Source: Candidatus Woesearchaeota archaeon
Lineage (GTDB): Archaea > Nanobdellota > Nanobdellia > Woesearchaeales > UBA10216
Length of the DNA stretch: 48,266 nt
Assembly: GCA_016188155.1 (NCBI GenBank)
Contig: JACPIH010000016.1
Coordinates: forward strand, 1 to 48,266
Direction of reading: 5' to 3'
Part shown: positions 7,837 through 15,808 of the stretch, in pieces
Layout: each line of letters opens with the position of its first letter
How positions within the stretch are numbered: the stretch's first letter is position 1
Translations under genes and position numbers: made by a program
The notes under the pieces: generated by a model
The model's input: the letters and a program-made list of their open reading frames with translations, nothing else
Told to the model about the DNA's origin: nothing
Database searches by the model: none

Positions 7837-8801
7837 GCCAGAGGCGTGTTTTCGTTGTGCTTGTCGGTGTTCCCGTAATAAAGCTCAGGCATTTCTCCCT
7901 TTTCATTCATTGCCTCAAGCGTTTTTCTTGTGAAATAGGCGTACTTTTCAGGGTTATTAAGCTGTTTGTAGATTATCGCAAGCCAAGGGAATCCAAATGT
8001 CCATTCTGCCTCAGAACCGTTGTTGTAGTATTTGTCACCAAGGTATCTTATTACGCCTTTGCTGCGAACAAGTTTATCCTCAATGCTTTTCAGTATAATC
8101 TTCCGCTGCTGCGGTGATACGATATTGTAAGGATAAATCAGCGACAACAGAGCCAAATCGGCTTCTTTAGTTTCAGACTCCTTTGGCAGCAATTGCTGGA
8201 GCACTTTTTCGCCGTTTTCTATTAGCTGCTGCGGAACACTACTCCCATCAACCTTGGCAATAGCCCTTAACCCTGCAACGCACGCCCCAACAGATGAGGC
8301 ATGGACCTCTTCCTTTTCCTCCCACATTCCATTGTCCTTGTCATGCCAGTAATGGATTGCTTCCAAATAATTAACCAGCTTTTGCAGTATCCGCAAATCG
8401 TTGCTACCACGAATAATCTTCATTCCCTTATTTTCCAATTCGCCAATCTTGAACAAAACAGCGCCAATGGCGTCGTTCTGCTTGTTGCCCCATTCCTCCC
8501 ATACTTCGCACATCTCAACAGGGTCATACCTTGCGTGGATGTACCTGAAAGGCACTTTCGGGTGCGGCTGGCTTATCATCCAGCCAATCTTGTTCTCATG
8601 CTTCAGGAAAAGGTCCAACAGGGCGTGGTATATCTTTTTCACTGCTGCAGTGTTTTTCACAGCCTCAAACCCCAAAGAAGCATAAACCGTATCCCTAATC
8701 CAGCAAAGGTTGTAGCCAGTCTTAATGTCCTTGCGGCTCGCGCTAAACAAGCCAGTCGGGTGCTGTAGTTCCTCAAGGATTTGTAGGCTTTTGGTTATCA
8801 T
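7800..8801 (-). CDS. GH15-like glucoamylase / glucodextranase
   Basis: This 333-residue all-alpha protein resembles the (alpha/alpha)6 catalytic domain of GH15 glucoamylases and the related phosphorylase-kinase alpha region. Motifs include YNLCWIRDTVYASLGF near residue 28, NKQNDAIGAVLF near 125, GMWEEKEEVHASSVG near 175 (candidate general acid in WEE), and the C-terminal ENTPLAWGQS typical of the family. It is much shorter than bacterial GH15 enzymes because the N-terminal beta-domain is missing. It probably releases glucose from alpha-glucan ends in the cytoplasm. It lies between response-regulator genes in one operon, so its expression or activity may be signal-controlled. Confidence 0.82.
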   Translation of the reverse strand: MITKSLQILEELQHPTGLFSASRKDIKTGYNLCWIRDTVYASLGFEAVKNTAAVKKIYHALLDLFLKHENKIGWMISQPHPKVPFRYIHARYDPVEMCEVWEEWGNKQNDAIGAVLFKIGELENKGMKIIRGSNDLRILQKLVNYLEAIHYWHDKDNGMWEEKEEVHASSVGACVAGLRAIAKVDGSSVPQQLIENGEKVLQQLLPKESETKEADLALLSLIYPYNIVSPQQRKIILKSIEDKLVRSKGVIRYLGDKYYNNGSEAEWTFGFPWLAIIYKQLNNPEKYAYFTRKTLEAMNEKGEMPELYYGNTDKHNENTPLAWGQSLCIVAMG

Positions 8802-8807
8802 GTTAAA

Positions 8808-9212
8808 TCACGCTTTAGTCTGCTTATCTAAGGCTGAACGGACTAATCCCAACAATGATTCAACACGTCCACCCTTTGGAAAATAAGCATAAGCGCCTTT
8901 TCCCACGAAGGTAGGGGCGTCGCTGATTGCATCGCCTCCTGATGTCATTATAATCGGTATTGAAGGATAGTTAGATGCGAGGTGTTCCAGTACACCAAGG
9001 CCGTCAACTTCAAGCGCTTTCAAGTCTACAATAGCCACGCCTACCCTGCCACCACCAGCTACTACATCGTCAATTGTCTTAATAGCTTCTTTCCCACTCA
9101 TAGTTGCGTAAACCTTACTTGGATCAAAGCCGCCTAGCTTTTCTAAAACATCTTGCTTGATGCCTTCTCTTATAGACTGGTAAGCAGATACAACCAAAAC
9201 ATCATAGTCCAT
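8808..9212 (-). CDS. Degenerate response regulator receiver protein
   Basis: This 134-residue receiver-fold protein starts at ATG 9212, preceded by a GGAGG Shine-Dalgarno about 10 nt upstream; a longer GTG start at 9242 is less likely. The putative phosphoacceptor D63 (AIVDLKALEVDG), T90 (IIMTSGG) and K113 (YFPKGG) are present, but the usual acidic metal-binding pair after beta-1 is replaced by S9-A10 (VLVVSAYQS). Mg2+-dependent phosphorylation should therefore be weak or lost. It is first in the operon, followed after 6 nt by GH15. It may act as a phosphorylation-independent or dominant partner of the intact receiver at 6918-7307. Confidence 0.82.
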   Translation of the reverse strand: MDYDVLVVSAYQSIREGIKQDVLEKLGGFDPSKVYATMSGKEAIKTIDDVVAGGGRVGVAIVDLKALEVDGLGVLEHLASNYPSIPIIMTSGGDAISDAPTFVGKGAYAYFPKGGRVESLLGLVRSALDKQTKA

Positions 9213-9251
9213 TTTTACCTTCCCTCCGTGCCAAATAAACACATCGCCGCC

Positions 9252-9262
9252 CTTTATAAATC
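9252..9262 (-). promoter_or_regulatory. Putative TATA box of the GH15/response-regulator operon
   Basis: The minus strand reads TTTATAAA around 9257, predicting a start near 9231 and a leader of about 19 nt that carries the GGAGG ribosome-binding site of the gene at 8808-9212. Confidence 0.5.
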
Positions 9263-9275
9263 TTTCTATTTTTAG

Positions 9276-9289
9276 CCACTAAATAGTGG
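9276..9289. promoter_or_regulatory. Perfect inverted repeat in a divergent promoter region
   Basis: CCACTA-AA-TAGTGG lies between the leftward receiver/GH15 operon and the rightward hydrolase gene, just upstream of the leftward TATA box. It is a candidate operator. Confidence 0.4.
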
Positions 9290-9370
9290 TTAAAACAGTA
9301 AGATTTATATACGTGGAGTTGCCTAATGAAAGCCTTGGTAAATCGGCACAGATTGTTGACTTATGAAAGT

Positions 9371-9378
9371 CATATAAG
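9371..9378 (+). promoter_or_regulatory. Putative TATA box, leaderless start of the hydrolase gene
   Basis: CATATAAG is centred about 26 nt before ATG 9402, so the transcript would begin at or next to the start codon. It is preceded by a small inverted repeat, GACTT-ATGA-AAGTC. A second AT-rich element, GATTTATATA, lies at about 9302. Confidence 0.45.
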
Positions 9379-9401
9379 AGAACAGCGACGAAGGTAAAAA
9401 C

Positions 9402-10322
9402 ATGGTGCGGGTTGAAAGGACTGTTTTCAAGGTTCCCGAAAGAAGGGGAAGCAGGAAGCTCATTTCGCTGGATGGGCAGGTGTTTAAGCCGGCTCACCCA
9501 GCTGGCACAATAATTTTCACAGAAGGCGTGGGAAAAAACAAGGATTTGGCTTACTACGCTAACGGGAGTTTGGATTACTACAGGCCTTTCCTGAAACGCC
9601 TTGCCAAAGTATTCACAGTGATTACCTTCAACCACAGGGGAAGAGGGTTATCTGAGGGCACGCTTACACCGAACGGAGGCTTGGACGCGGAAGGCATTTT
9701 GGCTAGCATCAAGGGAAAAGCAGCTTTGGTTGGGCACTCTGCTGGGGCTGCTTTTAGCTTGCAAGCTGCGCATGCCATGCCAGACCGTGTTTCTTCTGTT
9801 TATCTGATTAACCCTTACCTGGGAGCTGAGTTTCACCGTATAGCAGCCCTGATTCCAGATTTGGCTGTTCCTGCAGTAAAGGGTGCACTCAAGTTGGGAA
9901 GTGATTTTCACTTCACTTTTTTAACAGGATTGCAAAGGGCTTGCGAAACATTACTTGGACAAAAGCAGGACAGAAGCGCTTTGTTGAATAAAATTAAGCT
10001 TAACAGAAGGTTTGCTGAAGCTGCCGTAATAGGCGCCAAGGTTGGCGTATCGAATGGCAATTACAAAGTGCCTATTGCTTTTGCCCTGGCCTCTGATGAC
10101 GAGTTTCTCGGCACCCTTAACAACCCGGGAAGGCATGGCAGATTGGTTGCTGAAATAAGGAGAATACTGCCCAATGCGGAGGATTTTTCAGGTGTGCTGG
10201 CAGGCCTTAACCATTATTTGAACCGAGGATTTAGGAATTATGGCAACTTTTTTGCAGAGCAGGCGGACAATAGGATTTTTGACTCAATAACGAATTTTAC
10301 AAAAGCGAACATGGGCAAGTAA
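9402..10322 (+). CDS. Alpha/beta hydrolase
   Basis: This 306-residue protein has the alpha/beta hydrolase nucleophile elbow GHSAG near residue 112. It also has an HRGRG segment near residue 75, a candidate acid in ASDDEFLG and a candidate catalytic His in GLNHYLNRGF toward the C-terminus. There is no signal peptide. The substrate cannot be told; family members include esterases, lipases and peptidases. The ATG at 9402 sits where a TATA box at 9371-9378 predicts leaderless transcription. The stop is followed at once by the promoter of dph5, so the two are probably separate units. Confidence 0.82.
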   Translation: MVRVERTVFKVPERRGSRKLISLDGQVFKPAHPAGTIIFTEGVGKNKDLAYYANGSLDYYRPFLKRLAKVFTVITFNHRGRGLSEGTLTPNGGLDAEGILASIKGKAALVGHSAGAAFSLQAAHAMPDRVSSVYLINPYLGAEFHRIAALIPDLAVPAVKGALKLGSDFHFTFLTGLQRACETLLGQKQDRSALLNKIKLNRRFAEAAVIGAKVGVSNGNYKVPIAFALASDDEFLGTLNNPGRHGRLVAEIRRILPNAEDFSGVLAGLNHYLNRGFRNYGNFFAEQADNRIFDSITNFTKANMGK

Positions 10323-10328
10323 TTTAAA
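10323..10328 (+). promoter_or_regulatory. Putative TATA box of dph5
   Basis: TTTAAA immediately after the hydrolase stop codon lies 26 nt before ATG 10351, fitting a leaderless dph5 transcript. Confidence 0.5.
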
Positions 10329-10350
10329 CCAAGCATAAAACCCTCTTTCT

Positions 10351-11106
10351 ATGACCCTCTACCTCATCGGCATCGGCCTCAACGATGAAAAGGATATCTC
10401 TGTCCGCGGGTTGGAGATTATTAGCAGCTGCGATGCAATCTATTTGGAGAATTACAGCTCGCTTCTCAACTGCAGCATTCCTGATTTGGAAAAGTTCTAT
10501 GGAAAAAAGATAATTGCTGCTGACAGGAAACTGGTTGAGCAAAGCGAGGAAATAGTTTCGGCAGCCGCAAAGAAAAATGTTGCCTTATTGGTAATTGGCG
10601 ATCCATGGGGAGCAACGACTCATATTGACATAATGCTGAGGTGCAGGGCAAAAAACATACCTTTCAAAGTTATCAACAATGCTTCCATAATAACCGCTGT
10701 TGGGATTACCGGCCTTCAAATCTACAAGTTCGGCAAAACAACATCTGTTCCTTACCCTGACAAGAACTTCAGGCCCGAAACTGCTTATGAAGTCATCAAC
10801 CAGAACCGCATGCTGGGCCTGCACACGCTGCTGCTTCTTGACATCAGGCCTGACCTTGGAAAGTTCATGACAGTGGCTGAAGCCATAGACGTTTTGCTGG
10901 AGATTGAGTCAAGGAAAAAGCAGGGCGCATTCACTCCTGACACACTCTGCGTGGGCTGCGCGAGAATTGGCAGCAAGGATTTTGTGATAAAAGCAGCAAC
11001 AGCCAAAGGACTAAAAAACTTTAATTTTGGGAAGCAGCCGCACTGCCTGATTGTTCCAGGCGAGCTGCATTTCGTTGAGGAAGAGGCATTGAGGCAGTTG
11101 AAATAG
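10351..11106 (+). CDS. dph5: Diphthine synthase
   Basis: This 251-residue SAM-dependent methyltransferase of the tetrapyrrole-methylase fold matches Dph5/DphB. It opens MTLYLIGIGLNDEKDISVRG and contains YLENYSSLL, a LVIGDPWGATTHID loop near residue 85, and NNASIITAVGITGLQIYKFG near residue 110. It methylates the modified histidine of elongation factor 2 in diphthamide synthesis, a pathway confined to archaea and eukaryotes, so it fixes the domain of the organism. Length is normal for the archaeal family. Confidence 0.96.
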   Translation: MTLYLIGIGLNDEKDISVRGLEIISSCDAIYLENYSSLLNCSIPDLEKFYGKKIIAADRKLVEQSEEIVSAAAKKNVALLVIGDPWGATTHIDIMLRCRAKNIPFKVINNASIITAVGITGLQIYKFGKTTSVPYPDKNFRPETAYEVINQNRMLGLHTLLLLDIRPDLGKFMTVAEAIDVLLEIESRKKQGAFTPDTLCVGCARIGSKDFVIKAATAKGLKNFNFGKQPHCLIVPGELHFVEEEALRQLK

Positions 11107-11236
11107 GAACTGTGCATTTCTTTTCCGTCGACAAAATCCCGAAAATCAAAACATTTAAATATATGTCTCAAAATAGAGTTTCAAGTTATTATTAGGGTTT
11201 TGTTGGTTTGTTTGGCAGGTAGGGGGTATTAAGTTG

Positions 11237-11506
11237 ATGCAGAACAAGGAGATATTCAATGTTTTTTTCAGGGAAAAGCCTGCGATGATGCTTCTTGGCC
11301 TGAAAAACGCAAAGACAAGCGTTTATGCCTCTTCCCTTGCAAAGTCTATTGACTGCACTTACTCCCATGTTGTCAAGATTCTTCAGCAGATGCAGAAGTC
11401 AGGGCTGGTTAATTTTGAGAAGCAGGGCCGCCTGAAGCTTCTTACGCTGACAAAGAACGGCGCCGAGGTTGCCGAACACATAGAGATTACCAGGAACCTG
11501 CTGTGA
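11237..11506 (+). CDS. Small winged-helix regulator
   Basis: This 89-residue protein is essentially one winged helix-turn-helix: helices at KPAMMLLGLKNA and YASSLAKSIDCTYSHVVKIL, then a wing near LVNFEKQGRLKLLTLT. It resembles single-domain MarR/ArsR-like archaeal regulators. A TATA-like CATTTAAATATATG at 11150-11163 and a GGTAGGGGG ribosome-binding stretch lie upstream. TTG 11234 is an alternative start one codon earlier. No linked target gene is obvious; the next gene is convergent. Confidence 0.75.
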   Translation: MQNKEIFNVFFREKPAMMLLGLKNAKTSVYASSLAKSIDCTYSHVVKILQQMQKSGLVNFEKQGRLKLLTLTKNGAEVAEHIEITRNLL

Positions 11507-11546
11507 TTGGGTAAATAGTTCTAATTATTAGAAAGAGAATTTTATG

Positions 11547-11798
11547 CTATGGCAGCACTAGCTCGTCAAGGCCGCTTTCTACTTCGTCAAGGTCAGATGC
11601 GCCGATTTCCTGCACTGTCTGCTCTGCCTGTGCTATTTCGGGCACTTCAGCCGCGGCTGGTGGCAAAGGCTGTCCTGCTGCCTCTGGTGCTGAAGGCGCT
11701 GCCGCTGGCTGCTCAGCAGTTTTTGGAGCGCATGCCGCAACCAAGAGCATTGCTAAAGCTAGAATTGCTGCGATTGCCAAAGTTGGTGTGTTTCTCAT
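11547..11798 (-). CDS. Small secreted lipoprotein
   Basis: The 83-residue protein starts MRNTPTLAIAAILALAMLL and has a lipobox LVAAC with C23 as the probable lipidated cysteine. It is followed by an Ala/Pro/Glu-rich, apparently disordered acidic tail. ATG 11798 is preferred to longer in-frame starts because GGAG lies 9 nt upstream and the signal peptide begins there. It follows the coiled-coil protein by 13 nt and is probably co-transcribed. Function is unknown; the gene pair looks like a cell-surface module. Confidence 0.75.
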   Translation of the reverse strand: MRNTPTLAIAAILALAMLLVAACAPKTAEQPAAAPSAPEAAGQPLPPAAAEVPEIAQAEQTVQEIGASDLDEVESGLDELVLP

Positions 11799-11811
11799 TT
11801 TGACTTTCTCC

Positions 11812-13140
11812 TTAAGTTGTAGTTGGTGTCTCGGCAGAGGCACTTGTCTCAGGCGCTTCATTTTCTTCAACTGTTATCTCCTGCTCTTCCTCGCAAGGCT
11901 TTCCGCCAAGCTCCCTAATGTCCTTCCGTATGTCTTCTAGCAGCCTGTGGGCTTCCTGAACCAAATCGCGTGCTTCCCTCACAAGCGTTTTGCCTTCTGC
12001 GATTTTTGTCTCGTTGTCGCTACCAAGAAGCTCCTTTGCCGCGTTGAGCTTTTCCCGTGCAGCACCCATCTTGCTGCTGAATTCTGCAATCTTGGCATCA
12101 ATAGCTGATGTGTCTGTGCCGTTGGCTTCCAGGCTATCTAGTGCGCAGTCAAGCTTCTTTTCTGCTACCTCTGCCCTGTGGATTACGCCGTTTATCTCTG
12201 CCCTTAACAGGCCTTGTGAATGGGCTTCGCTTGCGCGCTTTACCTTCTTTACAGCATCTTTAAGCTCTTTTACTGCAGCATTTATCTCCTCTTTAGTTGT
12301 TGCGGCTGATATTTTCTGCTTTATGGCATCAACCTCCGATAGGAGGGCATCAATCTTTGCAATCCTTTCAGCAGCCTCAGCCTCTGGGATGTTCTCTGAG
12401 CTTTGCAGTTTTTCCTTCAATTTCTGAAGATGAGTTACCAGCCTGTCAACAGCTTTCAGCGCTGCTTCCTTTGCCCTTTCAACTGCCCCGGTTCTTGCCT
12501 TTGCACAATCATCTGATTGTGTTTCGTTGCCGCAGTTTCTAAGCCTTTCCTTTGCTTCCTTGAGGCTGTCAAGCCTTTCCTTGTACCCTTCCTTGAGCGT
12601 TTTCTCGTCTTCTTTGAGCCTTTCAAATGCTTTCTTTCTGGCTTCTTTTGCAGCTTCTGCGATTGGCCTTACCTTGAAGTTCTCGTCTGCCTTTACAACC
12701 TTGAGTTTCGCAAGCCTTTCCTTGGCCTGTTCAGGGTTCAAATCAGCGATTTCCTTGAGCCTTGCCCTGTCAAGTGCCTTGACTTTGCCAGCATTTGCGT
12801 CTGCCACTTTTGTCCTGAGCGTCTCCCTCTTATCCTTCAGGACTTCACGGCTGTGTTCCCTTTTTTCCTGGACCCTTTCTTTTGACGCCTCTCTTTTTTC
12901 CTGTGCTGCCTCTCTTACATTCTCCTTCTTTTCTCCAACTTTTTCTGCAACCTTCTCTTTTACTGCTTCGCGTATTTCCAGCGTCTTTTCCTGCACTACA
13001 GCCCTCTTTTCCTGGGCAAGCTCTTTGAGCGTTTCTCTTTTTTCCTGCGCAAGTGCTGCAGGAGCGATTAGAAGAACTGCAATTGCAGCAGCAATCACCA
13101 GAAATGGAACAAGACTGGCCAACCGCACACCTTTTTCCAT
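11812..13140 (-). CDS. Secreted coiled-coil protein with charged repeats
   Basis: This 442-residue protein has an N-terminal signal peptide (hydrophobic about 11-31, ending AALA before QEKRET). A long, highly charged helical region is dominated by repeated EKR/QEKR/KEK units at 32-110. Further coiled coil extends to about 410, with two cysteines near 205-217. The tail is acidic and Thr/Ser-rich. There is no C-terminal anchor. It resembles LEA-like or surface rod proteins in composition, but no family is recognised. The TATA box at 13163-13170 is 26 nt before ATG 13140, supporting this start. It is probably co-transcribed with the lipoprotein downstream. Confidence 0.8.
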   Translation of the reverse strand: MEKGVRLASLVPFLVIAAAIAVLLIAPAALAQEKRETLKELAQEKRAVVQEKTLEIREAVKEKVAEKVGEKKENVREAAQEKREASKERVQEKREHSREVLKDKRETLRTKVADANAGKVKALDRARLKEIADLNPEQAKERLAKLKVVKADENFKVRPIAEAAKEARKKAFERLKEDEKTLKEGYKERLDSLKEAKERLRNCGNETQSDDCAKARTGAVERAKEAALKAVDRLVTHLQKLKEKLQSSENIPEAEAAERIAKIDALLSEVDAIKQKISAATTKEEINAAVKELKDAVKKVKRASEAHSQGLLRAEINGVIHRAEVAEKKLDCALDSLEANGTDTSAIDAKIAEFSSKMGAAREKLNAAKELLGSDNETKIAEGKTLVREARDLVQEAHRLLEDIRKDIRELGGKPCEEEQEITVEENEAPETSASAETPTTT

Positions 13141-13162
13141 GCACTAGACTTTATTGGAGTGT

Positions 13163-13170
13163 TATAAATA
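13163..13170 (-). promoter_or_regulatory. Putative TATA box of the coiled-coil protein gene
   Basis: The minus strand reads TATTTATA, centred 26 nt upstream of the ATG at 13140, so the transcript is predicted to be leaderless. Confidence 0.55.
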
Positions 13171-13248
13171 GTTTTCGGTTCCAATTCTACGTCAGCTGCG
13201 AAAGCCTTAAATAATAGTTACAATTTATTTTTGAATGGTGATTGTAAA

Positions 13249-14172
13249 ATGTTTTTAGTGGACCGCAACAAGGAAGGCTTCCTGTCTTTGCCTGCCCAGG
13301 AGATTAAGCCAGAGGATGCAAAGAACCTCAGCTCTGACCTTGCTGTAAGGATACTCAAGCTTCTTGCTGCAAGGCCCATGTATCCCATTGAGCTTGCGAA
13401 GGAGCTGAAGGTGCATGAGCAGAAGGTTTACTACCATATAAGAAACCTGGAGAAGGCAGGCGTTATCAGGGTTGTTAAGCAGGAGGGCAGGCAGGGGGCG
13501 GTTGCAAAATATTATGCTATGGAAAAGCCTGCTGTTGCTGTCCGCTTCAGGGAAATGGAAGAAGCCCACAAGCTGTTCAATGTGAAGAGCGGCTCTGCTT
13601 TCCTTGAGCCGTTCATTAAGGACGGCCAGCTTAACGCCTTGATTGTTGTGGGAAGCCCTGACCCTCACGGCCCTGAAAAAGCCAGGTCAAAGGACGGCTA
13701 TTACGGCATGGACCTGGCCTTGTTCCTGGGAACGTTCCTCAGCTATGTGCCAAAGTTTTATGTCAAGCTTGATACGGATGCGAGGGAGGAGGACCTGAAG
13801 AATAACAACCTCATCCTGATTGGAGGCCCGGTTGTTAACAGGGTTACCTGGCAGGTGAACCCCAAGCTGCCCGTAAGGTTTGACAAGGACCAGCACTGGG
13901 CGATTCACTCCACCATTAGCGACAACAACTATCCAACTGACGAGTCCGGGCTTATCGTGAAGGCACGGAGCCCATTTAATCCTGACAAGAGCGTGTTAGT
14001 GGTTGCAGGCAAGAGGTATTTCGGCACAAGGGCTGCAATCATCGCTTTCCTGAAGCACTTTGACGAGCTTTCCGCAGGCAATGTGCATGACAGAAGCGTT
14101 AAGGCAAAGGTTGTTGAGGGCGTTGACATGGACTCTGATGGCCTGATTGACGAGGCAGAGTTCAGGGAGTGA
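13249..14172 (+). CDS. Winged-helix protein with S-layer-like domain and EF-hand loop
   Basis: This 307-residue protein is modular. Residues about 30-100 form an ArsR-like winged helix (PIELAKELKVHEQKVYYHIRN, then a wing at VVKQEGRQGAVAKYYAM). Residues about 125-275 resemble a domain found in archaeal S-layer proteins (LNALIVVGSPDPHG ... NNLILIGGPVVNRVT ... KSVLVVAGKRYFGTRAAI). The extreme C-terminus is a textbook EF-hand calcium loop, DMDSDGLIDEAE. There is no signal peptide or membrane segment, so it should be cytoplasmic and DNA-binding despite the S-layer-like domain. ATG 13249 is chosen for the GGTGAT site 7 nt upstream. It overlaps the convergent DHH gene by 11 nt. Confidence 0.82.
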   Translation: MFLVDRNKEGFLSLPAQEIKPEDAKNLSSDLAVRILKLLAARPMYPIELAKELKVHEQKVYYHIRNLEKAGVIRVVKQEGRQGAVAKYYAMEKPAVAVRFREMEEAHKLFNVKSGSAFLEPFIKDGQLNALIVVGSPDPHGPEKARSKDGYYGMDLALFLGTFLSYVPKFYVKLDTDAREEDLKNNNLILIGGPVVNRVTWQVNPKLPVRFDKDQHWAIHSTISDNNYPTDESGLIVKARSPFNPDKSVLVVAGKRYFGTRAAIIAFLKHFDELSAGNVHDRSVKAKVVEGVDMDSDGLIDEAEFRE

Positions 14173-15670
14173 GCTTCTCCTCAATCCTTTTCTCGGCAAG
14201 GTGGTGTTTCGCTGCGGCTATGAATTCTTCCTCTTTTTCAGTCCTTATTATTGCCCCTGCTGCCTCATGGTGGCCCCCGGCCTGGCCCCCGACCTTTTCT
14301 GCTATGGCTGTGAGGATTTCCATGAGGTTGAATTCGCCCTTGACTGATTTCTCCCCTGCCAGCCGCAGGCTGATTTTTGTGAAGTTGTCCTCTGCCCTTG
14401 CAAGTGAAAGGACAAAAGTCCCGGGGTTGAAGCTGCTTGATTTTGCAACTATTGACGCAAGGGTTCCTATCATTGTTGGCATGATGTTGTCTTCGGCGTT
14501 TATTATCACAAAGCCATTTTCAAGCGTTATGCTTTTTTTCTCGCTGCTGCCGTTCAGCTTGAGCGTTTTCTCATACCAGCTCAACGAATTTGATATTTGC
14601 TGCTTGTAATCACCCAGTACCTGCAGCGCTTCCTCCTTGAGTTTTGTGTTGCCAAGGCAGGCTCCTATGCCCACAGAGGCTTTCCCAAGCCTTCCACACG
14701 CATTAAGGAGCGTGGCAAACTCCCGCGCATCTCTCAGTGGAGAGCCGTCAGCCTCTTGCTTGAGTATGTAAACAGGGCCTATTATCGCCTCGGGGCTTTC
14801 CACCCCTATCCTTTGCAGCACAACCCCAGTTGCCAACCTTACAAGGTCCTCATCGCTCAGGTCTGTCAGTTTTCTCCAGCTGTTGCCGTCCTTCGGGTTT
14901 ATTCCAAGCTGCAGCAGGAACTGTATGGCTGCGCTTTCGCTTCCTGTTATTCCCGGGATTGGGAACTCGCTGCTGTACTCCAGGACCTTGTGCAGCGGCT
15001 TTGTCTGCACCCCGAACAGCCTTAGCCCTGTTATTACCTTAAGTGCGCCTGCCGCCTTTGCGTCCTGAAGTATTTCCTTGTTCAGGCCTGAAAAACCGCA
15101 GTCTTCCTGCATGTCCCCAATAGCACCAATCAGCGCGAGGTGGGCAAGGTCTTTGTTTTTTTCATTCAGCGCTTTCGAGAACAGGTAAGCGACTCCAGCT
15201 CCGGATATCTCCCTTGATGACTCTATTCCGGCAAGGTGGGGATTCACATGCACGATGTTTTCGGCTTGGTACTCGCCCTGCACGTGATGGTGGTCAAGCA
15301 CGAACACCGTTTTCCCGGCTGCTGCCAGGTGCTTTTTCAGGATGCTGAACTGCCCTGTGCCCAAATCCGTGAAGATGTAGTGGTTGTAGCCCTCTGCCGC
15401 AAGCTGCACAGCTACGTCTTCTGTCAGCTGCGGGACAACGGAAAGGCAGTATTTCCTGTTCTCCCTGAGCAGGGTTTTTATTACAACCGCAGCTGAGCTC
15501 AGCCCGTCAGCGTCCAGATGCGATATCAGCCGTATTGTTTCTGACCTGTCAACCTTGCCGAATTTCTCGGCCGCCTCCCTTATCATCAGCCTGAAAGCCT
15601 CCATCTTCGCAGCAACATCGGCATCAGAAGCAGCAATTTTCTCTTTTTTCCCAGGAATCTCAGAATCCAT
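14162..15670 (-). CDS. DHH family phosphoesterase (archaeal RecJ-like nuclease)
   Basis: This 502-residue protein carries the DHH superfamily motifs in order: SHLDADGLSSAAV (motif I), FTDLGTGQ (motif II), VLDHHHVQGE (the DHH motif), a conserved GAIGDMQED, and a C-terminal DHHA1 glycine-rich motif GGQAGGHHEAAGA. Archaeal relatives (GAN and other RecJ homologues) are single-strand exonucleases, some bound to the replisome. ATG 15670 is preferred over upstream codons because a TATA box at 15694-15701 lies 26 nt before it. Alternatives in the same superfamily include nanoRNases; length and DHHA1 favour RecJ-like. Confidence 0.88.
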   Translation of the reverse strand: MDSEIPGKKEKIAASDADVAAKMEAFRLMIREAAEKFGKVDRSETIRLISHLDADGLSSAAVVIKTLLRENRKYCLSVVPQLTEDVAVQLAAEGYNHYIFTDLGTGQFSILKKHLAAAGKTVFVLDHHHVQGEYQAENIVHVNPHLAGIESSREISGAGVAYLFSKALNEKNKDLAHLALIGAIGDMQEDCGFSGLNKEILQDAKAAGALKVITGLRLFGVQTKPLHKVLEYSSEFPIPGITGSESAAIQFLLQLGINPKDGNSWRKLTDLSDEDLVRLATGVVLQRIGVESPEAIIGPVYILKQEADGSPLRDAREFATLLNACGRLGKASVGIGACLGNTKLKEEALQVLGDYKQQISNSLSWYEKTLKLNGSSEKKSITLENGFVIINAEDNIMPTMIGTLASIVAKSSSFNPGTFVLSLARAEDNFTKISLRLAGEKSVKGEFNLMEILTAIAEKVGGQAGGHHEAAGAIIRTEKEEEFIAAAKHHLAEKRIEEKLTP

Positions 15671-15693
15671 GCCCTTTTTTTCCTTGTTACGGG

Positions 15694-15701
15694 TTTTTAA
15701 A
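15694..15701 (-). promoter_or_regulatory. Putative TATA box of the DHH phosphoesterase gene
   Basis: The minus strand reads TTTAAAAA. The 26-nt distance to ATG 15670 predicts a leaderless transcript. Confidence 0.5.
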
Positions 15702-15808
15702 GTTTGTTGCCACAATCGAGAATTGCTGTTAGTGTGATCTTTTACTGTTACAGTTGTTATTACGCAACTGCAAAAGATTTTAAAATTAAATGTTAAAATC
15801 AGAAAGAA

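Noticed and set aside
12517-13147. Long plus-strand ORFs opposite the coiled-coil protein
   Set aside because: Ser/Leu/Phe-rich frames created by antisense reading of EKR repeats; no promoter, no motif. The minus-strand protein has a signal peptide and a TATA box.
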